In this document: positions 42,872 through 55,633 of the stretch, one piece after another | Position numbering within the stretch: the first letter of the stretch is position 1 | Layout: every line of letters begins with the position of its first letter | Assembly (NCBI GenBank): GCA_016946835.1 | Contig: JACVTC010000141.1 | Coordinates: 297,501 to 361,500, forward strand | Length of the DNA stretch: 64,000 bases | Direction of reading: 5' to 3' | DNA from: Neocallimastix lanati (nom. inval.) | Taxonomy: Eukaryota > Neocallimastigomycota > Neocallimastigomycetes > Neocallimastigales > Neocallimastigaceae | Notes under the pieces: generated by a model | What the model was told of the DNA's origin: nothing | Databases searched by the model: none | The model's input: only the letters and a program-made list of their open reading frames with translations | Program-made: the position numbers and the translations under genes

Positions 42872-44098
42872 ATGCAAAAGTATGCATTACGTAAAGTAAT
42901 TACTCCTTCTGAAAGGGAGCAAATAGACAGCAAACAATGGAAAAAAGATAATACAAAGCAATCATATCTTCCTTCTAAATCTTACTCAAGAGCAGGGGAA
43001 TCATCAAAAACCATACTAAATAATAATGTACGAAATAGAAATAATTCTTTTTCAAAACAAAATAAATCTATGTTACAGTCACCTTCTTATAATACTTCAA
43101 AACATGACGAACCACAAGCAAAGGAAAATGATGAAACAGAAGAATCAAAATCTAAAAAAGATTTAACTCTTGAAAGATACAGGAAGTTATTGGCTAAATA
43201 TGAAAGTAAAGCTTTAGATGATAATAATATGTATATGAATTCGAAAGATTTATCAGTTGAATCATTAGAAGAAAAACCTTTCAATTCTACAGAAGGCAAT
43301 ACTGAAATTAAAGAAAAAGTCAAACTAGTATCTACAGTAAATGATAAATTCACAGAAATTAACAAGAATGAGACATCACATTCAATCGAGCAAATTAATG
43401 ATAAAACTAAAACATTATCAACTATATCCCAAAATTCAGAAAGTGCATTATCGACAACGGATAGCATTTCTTCTTCACGGCAATTATCTATGATTTCAAC
43501 TGCTTCTAAAGCAAGTTTAACTCCATCTTTTAGTACATTAGATGAACTTCAAGCTAAATTACAAAGTACATTAGAAGATGGTGATAGAATATTAGAAGAA
43601 AATGAATTGGAATATTTAAAGCAAGAAAATAAACAATTAAATATAGATTTAGAAAAAATGGCTGAAGATAATGAAAATCTTCAAGAGCAATTAGCATCTT
43701 ATGCTCAATTAGAAAAAGAATTTAATGAATGTATGATAAGATTAAAGAAAATGACTATGGTAGTTAATGCCAAAGAAAAGGAAGTACAAGAATTAACAAA
43801 AGAACGAGAAAAAAGTAGAGATATTATATATCGTATGAGAGAAAGAACCACTGATTTGGTAACAAAGAATAATGAACTTTTTAACTCAAAATTAAAACTA
43901 AAATATGAGTTAGAATTTATTAAAGAGCAAATGGAAGTTAAAACTCAGGAGCTAGAAAAAGTTATAAAAGAAAGAAACATAGCTGAAAAACAAGTTAATG
44001 AATTAAGAAATGAGTTAAATCAAGTTAAAAAGGAAAATGAAAATAATGAAAACGACGAAAAAAAACATTATTGGGGATTTAGACCTTTTGGTTTTTAA
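42872..44098 (+). CDS. Orphan coiled-coil protein
   Basis: A single open frame of 408 residues, ATG to TAA. Residues about 1-230 are polar and Ser/Asn/Lys-rich, with a short helical patch LTLERYRKLLAKYESKAL (about 96-113). Residues about 235-395 are a long, continuous coiled coil (LEYLKQENKQLNIDLEKMAE..., EKEVQELTKEREKSRDIIYR...). The C-terminus ends in an aromatic tail HYWGFRPFGF that might be a short binding motif. I do not recognise the family; the coiled coil resembles golgin/vesicle-tether or cytoskeletal proteins in general character only. Codon use and A/T bias match the neighbouring genes, and no intron is needed. Confidence 0.8.
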   Translation: MQKYALRKVITPSEREQIDSKQWKKDNTKQSYLPSKSYSRAGESSKTILNNNVRNRNNSFSKQNKSMLQSPSYNTSKHDEPQAKENDETEESKSKKDLTLERYRKLLAKYESKALDDNNMYMNSKDLSVESLEEKPFNSTEGNTEIKEKVKLVSTVNDKFTEINKNETSHSIEQINDKTKTLSTISQNSESALSTTDSISSSRQLSMISTASKASLTPSFSTLDELQAKLQSTLEDGDRILEENELEYLKQENKQLNIDLEKMAEDNENLQEQLASYAQLEKEFNECMIRLKKMTMVVNAKEKEVQELTKEREKSRDIIYRMRERTTDLVTKNNELFNSKLKLKYELEFIKEQMEVKTQELEKVIKERNIAEKQVNELRNELNQVKKENENNENDEKKHYWGFRPFGF

Positions 44099-44530
44099 AT
44101 TAATCTTTAGATAACATAGAAATAAAAATAAAAAAAAAAAAAAGTAAATAAATAAATATAAACATGAATTTAAATATATAATATTATATGAATAATTAAA
44201 CATATTTTTCTTTCATAAAAAAAATATTATTGTAAGATAAATAATAATAAATAATTAAATAAATTATTAAAATATCAAATAATAATAATAAATACTGTTT
44301 TCATAATAAAATCGTAATTATCTTAAGAATAAATAATAAATATATAATTTAATTATAAAATAAATTATAAAGTCAAATCGTAATTATCAAACAATCATTA
44401 GTTTAATATAAATTAAATAATGAATAAAATAAAATAAAATAAAATAAAATAAAATAAAATATAAAATAAATATATATAATATAATTAATAATATAAAAAA
44501 TAAAATATATAGTTAATCAAAATAAATAAT

Positions 44531-44572
<42 letters not shown>

Positions 44573-44832
44573 AAGCTTTTTTATTTTTTATTTTTTCAAC
44601 AAGTCAAAATTGTTTGGAAAATTAATTTATAATATATAAAATCAATTAAGAACTGTTATTATAATTTTATTTATTTATTTATTTATTTAGTTTTATAATT
44701 CTAATTCATAATTCTAAAAAAAAATAAAGAAAAAAATTATTTTTTTTATTAGTATTTATATATTCGTATGTTTGGTTTATAATTAACTTTATACTTTTTT
44801 ATACAAATTTATTTAATATAAGAAATGGATTT

Positions 44833-44877
<45 letters not shown>

Positions 44878-45303
44878 GAATAGAATAAAATAGAGTAAAA
44901 TAAAATAAAATAAAATAAATAGTGAAGTAGTATAAAAGAGTAAAGTATTAATAAAAATAAAATAAAATAAAATAAAATAAAAAAAAAAAAAAAAGATAAA
45001 AATAAAATAAAATAAAAAGAATAAATAAATAAGGAAAAAATATAAAAAAGAAAAAGTAAAGAATTGGTTTTAAATATTAATAAATAATAAATAATAAATT
45101 ATGTTAATAATAAATATTATTTTATTAATATTAATTATACTTTGTCATTTGTGAAAGGTTACATAGACTTTATTCTGAATTAAACTATAAAATTCATTAT
45201 TATAAAAGTATAATATTTTTTTTATTAAAAAAAAAAAAAAAAAAAAAAAAACATAATATTAAAATAAATTGATTATATTTAATTATATCATAAATATTTT
45301 AAA

Positions 45304-45334
<31 letters not shown>

Positions 45335-46678
45335 TTTTATCCAGTTGAATAAAGATATGTATGTAGTAATATAATGATATAGTATAATAATAACAAAATA
45401 TTAAATAAAATAATATTAAATAAAAAAATATTTCAAAATAAACAACACTATAAACATACTATTAAAATCAATAATTAAAAATTATATTAATACAATAAAT
45501 ATATATAATATAAAAGTAATTCAAATATATTATTATTTATCTGCTGTATCCTAATTAAGAGTCTTCAGTTTTTTATAAATAAAAAGAAAAAAAAAGAAAG
45601 ATATTATTTATTTTTTTATTAAGATAATATTATAATCCTAAAAAAAGTATTAATTTTTACACATTACAATATTAATTTACCAACATATTTTATTTAATTT
45701 TATTTTTTGGTAATACATTATCTATCTTCTAAATTCATATTATAAAATTTTACTACATTAAGAATCAAAACTAATAATGATTATGATAAAAATAAATGTA
45801 CATAAAATTAATAATTTTTTTTTAAGTATTTAAGAATGTATTTTTTATGGTTTTAATACTATAGAAAAAAAAATTAATAAATTACTATTAATAAACTAAT
45901 GATTTATTACTATTTTATATTAAGTATTATATATATTACCAATTTTTCCCTTAATTTTTTTTTTTTTATATATTTTATTTAATTTTGGTTTTAATATTTT
46001 TTAAGATTATACTTTTACTTTTTTTTTTTATTTTATTTTTTAATAATAAAAATACATAATTTCGATATAGATATAAATAATATTTTTTAAAGTTCAAAAA
46101 AAGAAGTTATTGAAATATTAAAAAAATAGTTATTTTAAATAATAAAAAAGTATTTTTTTTGGAAATATCTTGTGTGTATTATTAATCTTTATAATTAATC
46201 TTTATAATTAATTTAATTATAAATTATTATAAAATTCTATTTTTAAAAAAAAATAAGATAAATTTCAAATAAAAAATTCAAAATATTAAAGAATTTTATT
46301 ATATTTATAGTATTTAGTTATATTCTAACCTATTATTAATAATTTATAATGTTTTTTTAAAAAAAATTGTTTTATAAAAATTATAAAATAAAAAAGATTA
46401 AATAATAATAATTTTCTTTAATAAATTTAATTGTAAAATCAAATTATATTAAAAGAAATATATAGTAAATTTATTTTTCTATTGAAGGAAATAGATAAAA
46501 ATAGATAAAATATTAATAAATAGATAAAGTATTAATATTTTATTATAAAAAAGAAATTATTAAAAAAATTTATTCAAGTGTTATTTTAATTTTATTCATA
46601 TTGTATATATATTTTTAAATTTAATTTGCTTTTTATTTTTATTTTTTATTTTTATGAACAGTAGTAGATTAAATAAAT
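44099..46678. other. Gene-free A/T-rich region with poly(A) tracts
   Basis: Contains poly(A) runs at about 44535-44570, 44839-44875 and 45228-45250, a short (TAAAA)n run at about 44424-44460, and TA repeats near 45305. No exon is recognised apart from the first exon of the downstream channel gene at 46679. Confidence 0.55.
44876..45026. repeat. Small third copy of the compound satellite
   Basis: (TAAAA)n with one type-2 spacer (TAGTGAAGTAGTATAAAAGA then GTAAAGTATTAATAAAA), as in the two large arrays. It sits directly downstream of a poly(A) run. Confidence 0.8.
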
Positions 46679-49600
46679 ATGAGTATTGATGGTGATTTTG
46701 AAGCTGATGATTTTGCTGATATTATAGATCAAAATTTATTTGAATTAGCAAAAAAGAATAATGATGAAGAAAACTTTGATTGGGAAAATGATGATATTAT
46801 AGAAAATAAAAATGATAGATTAGCAAATGGTACAGCGTAAGTGTAAAAAATTAAATTTATACACTTTTGAATAAATTTATGTAAATATATAAATAAATAA
46901 ATTAAAAATAAAATTGTTGAATATAGTTTTATTAAAGCAAAAATAAAAAGAAATAAATAGTATAAAATATTATAATAATTATAAAAAATGATGAAATGAA
47001 GGTGTATAATCCATCATTAATGTAATAAATTACTTTTGTTTTAATTAAATGAAAATAAATAAATTTTAATTTTAATAATAGTTTTACTAAAATGATACGA
47101 GCGTATTTGGACCTGTCTCCGTTTTGGGCAATGATTGTTTCACTTATATATTTAACATGTTTTTTAGCAATATTCTTCTTATTAGACTATCTATTCTTTA
47201 TAGATAGTACAATTGAAAATTGGAGGTATTGGGATTCTTCATTAGGTAATGGAAATGGTATTAAAGGATATCCTTTATATCTCTGGGCTATTTTTTTTGA
47301 AATTGCTTTTGGTTCATTTTTTATTTTAAGATACTTTTTCATATTATTCCCAAATCTTTTATTAAAACTTTCCGATCTATTTTTTGGAGGAATTTCAGAG
47401 GTAATTTTTTTTATTTATTATATAAAAAATGAATATAAAAATGATTCCAAATATACTTTTTTTTTTCTTGTTATTAGCTTAGATTGAATTCTAAAATTTA
47501 TTTTGAATTTAAAATTTATTACGTAGTTAAATAATTAAATGAAATTACATTTTATTTACTAATATATATATAATTATATATATATTTTTTTTATTAAAAT
47601 TAATATATATTATTAATTTTATTTAATACGTACTATTCTTTATTTTATTTTATAAAAAGACTTTTAGACATTATACTATTGATTACATTAAATATTTACA
47701 TAATTATATAACATTTACCTTCTTTATGCTTATTACAGCAATTTCATTCCAAAATATATTTGTTAGAAAGAAGGATAATTTTACAAAAAAATTATCAACT
47801 GTTTTATATTGGGGTTTCTTTGCAAGTTTAATATGGTTAATAGAAAAATTTTTATTTCAAACTTTTGCTGTAAGTTTATAAATAATATACTATAATTATA
47901 TAATATGTGAAGGTGTAATAATTAATTATGGAAATTTAATAAAAAAAAAAAAATAAAAGTAAAAATTAAATTAAATAAAATACCATACCATACAATACAA
48001 TAAATAGTTGATATATAAATATAAAGTACAGATTGAATAAAACAAAAATAAAATAAAATAAAATAAAACAAAATAAAACAAAATAAAATAAAATAAAATA
48101 AAATAAAATAAAATAAAATAAAATAAAATAAAATAAAATAAAATAAAATAAAATAAAATAAAATAAAATAAAATAAAATAAAATAAAATAAAATAAAATA
48201 AAATAAAATAAAATAAAATAAAATAAAATAAAATAAAATAAAATAAAATAAAATAAAATAAAATAAAATAAAATAAAATAAAATAAAATAAAATAAAATA
48301 AAATAAAATAAAATAAAATAAAATAAAATAAAATAAAATAAAATAAAATAAAATAAAATAAAATAAAATAAAATAAAATAAAATAAAATAAAATAAATAG
48401 TAGAAATATAAATATAAAGTACAGATTGAATAAAATAAAATAAAATAAAATAAATAGTAGAAATATAAATATAAAGTACAGATTGAATAAAATAAAATAA
48501 AATAAAATAAAATAAAATAAAATAAAATAAAATAAAATAAAATAAAATAAAATAAAATAAAATAAAATAAAATAAAATAAAATAAATAAAATAAATAGTA
48601 GAAATATAAATATAAAGTACAGATTGAATAAAATAAAATAAAATAAAATAAATAGTAGAAATATAAATATAAAGTACAGATTGAATAAAATAAAATAAAA
48701 TAAAATAAAATAAAATAAAATAAAATAAAATAAAATAAAATAAAATAAAATAAAATAAAATAAAATAAAATAAAATAAAATAAAATAAATAGTAGAAATA
48801 TAAATATAAAGTACAAATTGAATAAAATAAAATAAAATAAAATAAATAGTAGAAATATAAATATAAAGTACAGATTGAATAAAATAAAATAAAATAAAAT
48901 AAAATAAAATAAAATAAAATAAAATAAAATAAAATAAAATAAAATAAAATAAATAAATAAAATAAAATAAAATAAAATAAAATAAAATAAAATAAAATAA
49001 AATAAAATAAATAAAATAAAATAAAATAAAATAAAATAAAATAAAATAAATAAAATAAAATAAAATAAAATAAAATAAAATAAATAAAATAAAATAAAAT
49101 AAAATAAAATAAAATAAAATAAAATAAAATAAAATAAAATAAAATAAAATAAAATAAAATAAATAAAATAAAATAAAATAAAATAAAATAAAATAAAATA
49201 AAATAAAATAAAATAAAATAAAATAAAATAAAATAAAATAAAATAAATAAATAAAATAAAATAAAATAAATAAATAAAATAAAATAAAATAAAATAAAAT
49301 AAAATAAAATAAAATAAAATAAAATAAAATAAAATAAAATAAAATAAAATAAAATAAAATAAAATAAAATAAAATAAAATAAAATAAAATAAAATAAAAT
49401 AAAATAAAATAAAATAAAATAAAATAAAATAAAATAAATAGTAGAAATATAAATATAAAGTACAGATTGAATAAAATAAAATAAAATAAAATAAAATAAA
49501 ATAAAATAAAATAAAATAAAATAAATAGTAGAAATATAAATATAAAGTACAGATTGAATAAAATAAAATAAAATAAAATAAAATAAAATAAAATAAATAG

Positions 49601-52600
49601 TAGAAATATAAATATAAAGTACAGATTGAATAAAATAAAATAAAATAAAATAAAATAAAATAAAATAAATAGTAGAAATATAAATATAAAGTACAGATTG
49701 AATAAAATAAAATAAAATAAAATAAAATAAAATAAAATAAAATAAAATAAAATAAAATAAAATAAAATAAAATAAAATAAATAAAATAAAATAAAATAAA
49801 ATAAAATAAAATAAAATAAAATAAAATAAAATAAAATAAAATAAAATAAAATAAATAAATAAAATAAAATAAAATAAAATAAAATAAAATAAAATAAAAT
49901 AAAATAAAATAAAATAAAATAAAATAAAATAAAATAAAATAAAATAAAATAAAATAAAATAAAATAAAATAAAATAAAATAAAATAAAATAAAATAAAAT
50001 AAAATAAAATAAAATAAAATAAAATAAAATAAAATAAAATAAAATAAAATAAAATAAAATAAAATAAAATAAAATAAAATAAAATAAAATAAAATAAAAT
50101 AAAATAAAATAAAATAGTAGAAATATAAATATAAAGTACAGATTGAATAAAATAAAATAAAATAAAATAAAATAAAATAAAATAAATAGTAGAAATATAA
50201 ATATAAAGTACAGATTGAATAAAATAAAATAAAATAAAATAAAATAAAATAAAATAAAATAAAATAAAATAAAATAAAATAAAATAAAATAAAATAAAAT
50301 AAAATAAAATAAAATAAAATAAAATAAAATAAAATAAAATAAAATAAAATAAAATAAAATAAAATAAAATAAAATAAAATAAAATAAAATAAAATAAAAT
50401 AAAATAAAATAAAATAAAATAAAATAAAATAAAATAAAATAAAATAAAATAAAATAAAATAAAATAAAATAAAATAAAATAAAATAAAATAAAATAAAAT
50501 AAAATAAAATAAAATAAAATAAAATAAAATAAATAGTAGAAATATAAATATAAAGTACAGATTGAATAAAATAAAATAAAATAAAATAAAATAAAATAAA
50601 ATAAATAGTAGAAATATAAATATAAAGTACAGATTGAATAAAATAAAATAAAATAAAATAAAATAAAATAAAATAAAATAAAATAAAATAAAATAAAATA
50701 AAATAAAATAAAATAAAATAAAATAAAATAAAATAAAATAAAATAAAATAAAATAAAATAAAATAAAATAAAATAAAATAAAATAAAATAAAATAAAATA
50801 AAATAAAATAAAATAAAATAAAATAAAATAAAATAAAATAAATAGTAGAAATATAAATATAAAGTACAGATTGAATAAAATAAAATAAAATAAAATAAAT
50901 AGTAGAAATATAAATATAAAGTACAGATTGAATAAAATAAAATAAAATAAAATAAAATAAAATAAAATAAAATAAAATAAAATAAAATAAAATAAAATAA
51001 AATAAAATAAAATAAAATAAAATAAAATAAAATAAAATAAAATAAAATAAAATAAAATAAAATAAAATAAAATAAAATAAAATAAAATAAAATAAATAAA
51101 TAAAATAAAATAAAATAAATAGTGAAGTAGTATAAAATATGTAAAGTTATTAATAAAATAAAATAAAATAAAATAAAATAAAATAAAATAAAATAAAATA
51201 AAATAAATAGTAAAGTACTATAAAAATAAAGTATTAATAAAAATAAAATAAAATAAAATAAATACTAAAGTACTATAAAAATAAAGTATTAATAAAAATA
51301 AAATAAAATAAAATAAATAGTAAAGTACTATAAAAATAAAGTATTAATAAAAATAAAATAAAATAAGATAAATAGTAAAGTACTATAAAAATAAAGTATT
51401 AATAAAAATAAAATAAAATAAATAGTGAAGTAATATAAAAGAGTAAAGTATTAATAAAAATAAAATAAAATAAAATAAAATAAAATAAATAGTTGAAATA
51501 TAAATGTAAAGTACAGATTGAATAAAATAAAGTAAAAAAATTAAAAATTAAATAATATATATAATTCATTAATAATTAATATATATAATATATTAATAAC
51601 TATATAGATGAAATTTCATAAAAAAGCATTTGATGATCGTATTAATAAAGTAAAATATTCAATAAGTATATTAGAAAAATTCTATAAAGCTTACTATAAT
51701 GAAGATACTAATGGTACAAAATCACCAAAAAGGAGAAGATTTGTTAATAAATTAAAAAATATAGTTAGTAAAAATCATGCAGATGCAACCTTAATTGTAA
51801 GAAATAGTTCTGATGCTAAAAAGCTTGCAAGATTGATTTTTGAATTTTTAAGACCATCAGATGAAACTCAATTTTTAACTCTTAATGATTTTGTGCCTTT
51901 CTTTACTAATGAAGAGCAAGCCCAACGTGCATTTAGTATATTTGATGTTGATAAAAATGGTGATATTAGTAAATTTGAAATTAAAAATATTATTATTTCA
52001 ATTTATAAAGAAAAAGATGATATTGAAAAATCTATGAGAGATTCTGGTCTTGCATTGAGTATGTTTAATATTATACCATAATTTTATATCAAAAATAATC
52101 ATAATATTAATAATAAAAAAATTTATATTGATTTATTTTTTTTAAAAAGTGATTTATATACTGTAATATTATAATAACTAAATATAATTATATTTTTTAT
52201 ATGTAAACTTAATGAAATGATAATAATTAAATATAGAAAAATTGGATTTAATTATGAAATTCCTTAGTATTCTTATTATTGGTTTAATTGGTATGGCTAT
52301 GCTTACTGAAGGTTATTCGGTATGTTCAATATTTAATACGAAGACATGCTTATTTTTTAAAATTTAATCATAATTATTAGTATTAGTATAAGAAATTATA
52401 ACTAAAAGTATAAATATATTTCTCTCTTTGTTGTTATATAATTATAATTATTATTTTATAATTATAATTATTATTATTATTATTATTATTATTTTATTTT
52501 TTTAATTGTTGAAAAATAGACTGTTATGATTTCTTTAGGTACTGTTTGGGCAAGTACTTTGTTTGCAGTTAGTGGAATTATTACAACTATTGTAGAAAAT

Positions 52601-53428
52601 ATTATTTTCTTATTCGTAAGTTTAATCTTTAATTATTTAATGATTGTTATATATATATATATAATATAATATAATCATATTAAATGAAAATAACAAATAA
52701 AATTAATAAAATATACATATAACAAAGATTTCTCATCCGTTTGATGTTGGAGATAAAATCCAAGTTGGTGGTGATGTAATGTATGTTACAGAATTTGGTC
52801 TTATTAGTACTGTATTCAGACGTACTGATGGTAAAAAGTTGTATGCTCCAAATAAAGCAATTTCTAATAAATTTATTAAAAATGTTAGAAGATCCGGTAC
52901 TATTATTGAAGATATTGATCTAGAAGTATCTTTGAACACTACCAAGGAGCAATTTGAAGAATTGAAGAGAAGAATATTGGAATTCTTAAAACAACATAAG
53001 AATGATTTCCAATTAAGAGCTGAAATAGCCTTAAAATCTTTACACGATGTTGGACAGTAAGTAATAATAATAATAATAATTATAATAATTTATGTAAAAG
53101 TATTAAATAAAAAATATAACTTAGTAATAATTTATTAAATAAATTGAATTAACTATTTTGTATTTTTTTTTTTTCAATTGCTTTAAACTTATTGTCAAAA
53201 AGTATTAATCTTGGTATTATGATTGAACACAATATTAATTTCCAAGATACATTTAAATACAATGTTAGAAGAAATGAGCTTCTTTTAATGATTCAGTCTT
53301 TATTAAATGAATTGGGTATTTCGTTATACCATGAAAATTCATATGATGTTAAATTGACATGCTCTAATCCAGCTAAATTACCAATTATAGCAGCACTTTC
53401 ATCTAATGTACAATTTCCAGGACAATAA
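46679..53428 (+). CDS. EF-hand-containing MscS-family mechanosensitive channel (Msy1/Msy2-like), 8 exons
   Basis: Exons: 46679-46836, 47082-47400, 47660-47869, 51608-52058, 52237-52319, 52520-52615, 52728-53056, 53203-53428; all joins are in frame with GT-AG, giving about 623 residues. TM segments lie in exon 2 (SPFWAMIVSLIYLTCFLAIF; FEIAFGSFFILRYFFILF) and exon 3. Exon 4 holds a canonical EF-hand loop DVDKNGDISKFE (about 346-357). Exons 5-6 encode the pore-side helices (KFLSILIIGLIGMAML; TVWASTLFAVSGIITTIVEN). Exon 7 carries the MscS beta domain (HPFDVGDKIQVGGDVMYVTE). Yeast homologues Msy1/Msy2 are ER/cortical channels regulating calcium on hypo-osmotic shock; that role is inferred by family. 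Intron 3 (47870-51607) is 3.7 kb because it contains a satellite array, while the other introns are about 110-260 bp. Confidence 0.92.
48001..51533. repeat. Compound satellite array 2, inside intron 3 of the MscS-type gene
   Basis: About 3.5 kb of (TAAAA)n with the spacer TAGTAGAAATATAAATATAA-AGTACAGATTGAA repeated about 20 times, and at the right end (51120-51450) several type-2 spacers (AGTAAAGTACTATAAAAATAAAGTATTAATAAAAA). Shifts such as TAAATAAAA mark unit-length changes. Every TAAAA junction on the sense strand contains AATAAA. Confidence 0.95.
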
Positions 53429-54101
53429 TGTTGACTTTAATATATAATTTAAAAATTTGTACTATTAAGTATTTAAATAATACCATGGTAATTTTCAACA
53501 AAAGTAATGATAATTGCAATTATTAAACTAATTTGAATTTATAAAAATAAAATATTTTATTATATTTGGATTTATTTAATATAAATTTAATATAATAAGG
53601 ATATGATATAAATAAAGATATAATGTAAAAAAAATACTTTTTTTTTTTTTTTGTATTTATAAGATTATTAGTATTAAGTTTTATAAATATAAAATAATAA
53701 TAATAATAATAAAAATTAATATTTTTAAATAAAATATTCTTAGTATTCTTTTTTTTCTTTTGGTTTTTATTTATTTTTAAAAAATATTAAAATAATAATA
53801 GAAGTAAAGCATAGTAAAACAATAAGAAAAAAAATAATCATTATAATCATTATAATAATTATAATAATAAACTTATAAACAATTGAACAATATTTTTTGG
53901 TTTCAAAAAAAAAAGAGTTTTTTAATATTTTGAAACCAAAATATTAAATATCCTGGGTATTTTTTTTTTTATTTATTTATTAATATTCTATCAAATATTT
54001 TTATTTAATAATTAAATAAATATAAAATAATTAAAAGGTCTAAATAAATAATGGGTATTTTTTTTTTTTGTTTTGTTCAGAAAAGCAACTTTAAATACTA
54101 T
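53429..54101. other. Convergent intergenic region between the channel and DUF1764 genes
   Basis: A/T-rich with AAT repeats near 53695. An inverted repeat TTTTTTGGTTTCAAAA / TTTTGAAACCAAAA (about 53895-53940) could form a hairpin between the two convergent genes' 3' ends. No exon is seen. Confidence 0.5.
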
Positions 54102-54953
54102 TTAAAAGCAACAATTACAATCGAAAGGACATAATGGTGTGTCTTTTATACGCAATTTTTTTATATTTAAAAATATATGTACACATTCATAGATTAAAAA
54201 AATTATATTGATAGTTTTAGAAATAAAAATACAATTAAATTATTATTATTTATTTAATAGTAAATTATGAAAATAATAATAATAAAATTAAAATACCTCC
54301 TTCTCCTTCACCAATTCTTAAATCTTCCATACTAAATATTCGTAAACCATCTTCGGTTCTTCTCTCTTTTTTATTATTATTATTATTATTTTTTTTTATA
54401 ATAAAAATATGAAAATATAAAATTAGATTTATATTAAATTAATTTATTATTTTATAATAACTTTTCTATTAACTATCTAATTACCTGAATGTAATCCTCT
54501 ACTATCCCCAAAACCATCATCATCTTTAGGCTTATAAGCATTTTTATTTTTCTTTATATCTGTATTTGCTATTACAATTTTCGAATTATCATTTAAGCCG
54601 GCTTTTTCTTTTTTACTATTATCATTTGTCTTTACTTTTTTTTTACTTTTTTTAGTTCCAAGAAGTGACATAATTTTTGAATTATTTTCTTCTTTCTTAA
54701 CTACTGTATTTTTACTGACTTTGTCACTACTTTTTAAAGATGTTAAAGATTTCTTTTTAGAAAATATTAAATCAATGTCATTGACAGGTGTTGTTTTCTT
54801 CTTTGAAAAAATTAAATCTATATCATCAGTATTTGTTGATTTAATACTTTTTGTAACACTATTAACAACCTTTGCTTCTATTTTTTTAAAATTCTTTTTA
54901 ATTGGCTGTTTTTCAACTTTTCTAATCTTGTTAACTTTTGAATTTATTTTCAT
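54102..54953 (-). CDS. DUF1764-family protein, three exons
   Basis: Exons on minus: 54485-54953, 54297-54365, 54102-54142, joined in frame to 192 residues. The N-terminus is Lys/Ser-rich and low-complexity with a tandem repeat DIDLIFSKKK (about 45-54 and 59-68). The C-terminus carries the family hallmark: DGFGDSRG, then after intron 1 RRTEDGLRIFSMEDLRIGEG, then after intron 2 DTPLCPFDCNCCF before the stop. Eukaryotic DUF1764 proteins share the CPFDCxCCF end; their biochemical role is not established to my knowledge. The last exon has only 13 codons, so the hallmark is easily lost in automatic annotation. The start at 54953 is the first ATG of the frame. Confidence 0.92.
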
Positions 54954-55305
54954 TATTATTTCTTCCTTTTTAAAAAAAAAGAAAAAATTAATATGTATTC
55001 ATAAAATTTGAAAATTTAAAAATATCAAAAAAAAGTATTTGAAAAGTATTAAATATATAAGTTCTAATTATTTAAAAAAAAAAAAAATTTAAATTCGATA
55101 AATCGAGATAAAAATATGATTGGTTAAAAATAATATTAATTTTTAAAAATTTTTATTTTTTTATTTATATTTATAATTTTTTTATTCTTCTTTTATTTTT
55201 ATTTTTATATATTCACTATATATATGATTTTTTTTTTCTTATGAAGTATAATTTAAAATTATCCATAGATTAATTTTAAATATATAAAATTATAGTGAAT
55301 ATGAA

Positions 55306-55346
<41 letters not shown>

Positions 55347-55633
55347 CATTATTAATTAAAAATTATTTATTGAAAATAATTATTAAATTATTAATTATAT
55401 AATATTACAAAAATTAATAGTAAATTTATAAATAACTACAATTGTATATTTATTTATAAATAACTATTGTATATTTATTTTCAAAAAAAAATTTAAATTT
55501 TTTTTTTTTATTATATATTATATAATATTTATTATTTATTATTATTTATTATTATTAATTATTTATTATTATTATTTATTTCTTTTTATTAATTGCTTTT
55601 GTTTTTAATTATATAATTAAATAATAATATTAC
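54954..55633. other. Gene-free A/T-rich region with long poly(T)
   Basis: A poly(T) tract of about 35 lies at 55311-55346, followed by ATT repeats at about 55530-55580. An inverted pair around 55200-55300 (TATATTCACTATATATA / TTATAGTGAATAT) is visible. No exon. Confidence 0.5.

Noticed and set aside
47401-47487. Continuation of channel exon 2 into a Phe/Lys-rich tail
   Set aside because: It follows a clear GTAATT donor and ends at a stop; the downstream exon 3 restores the family sequence.
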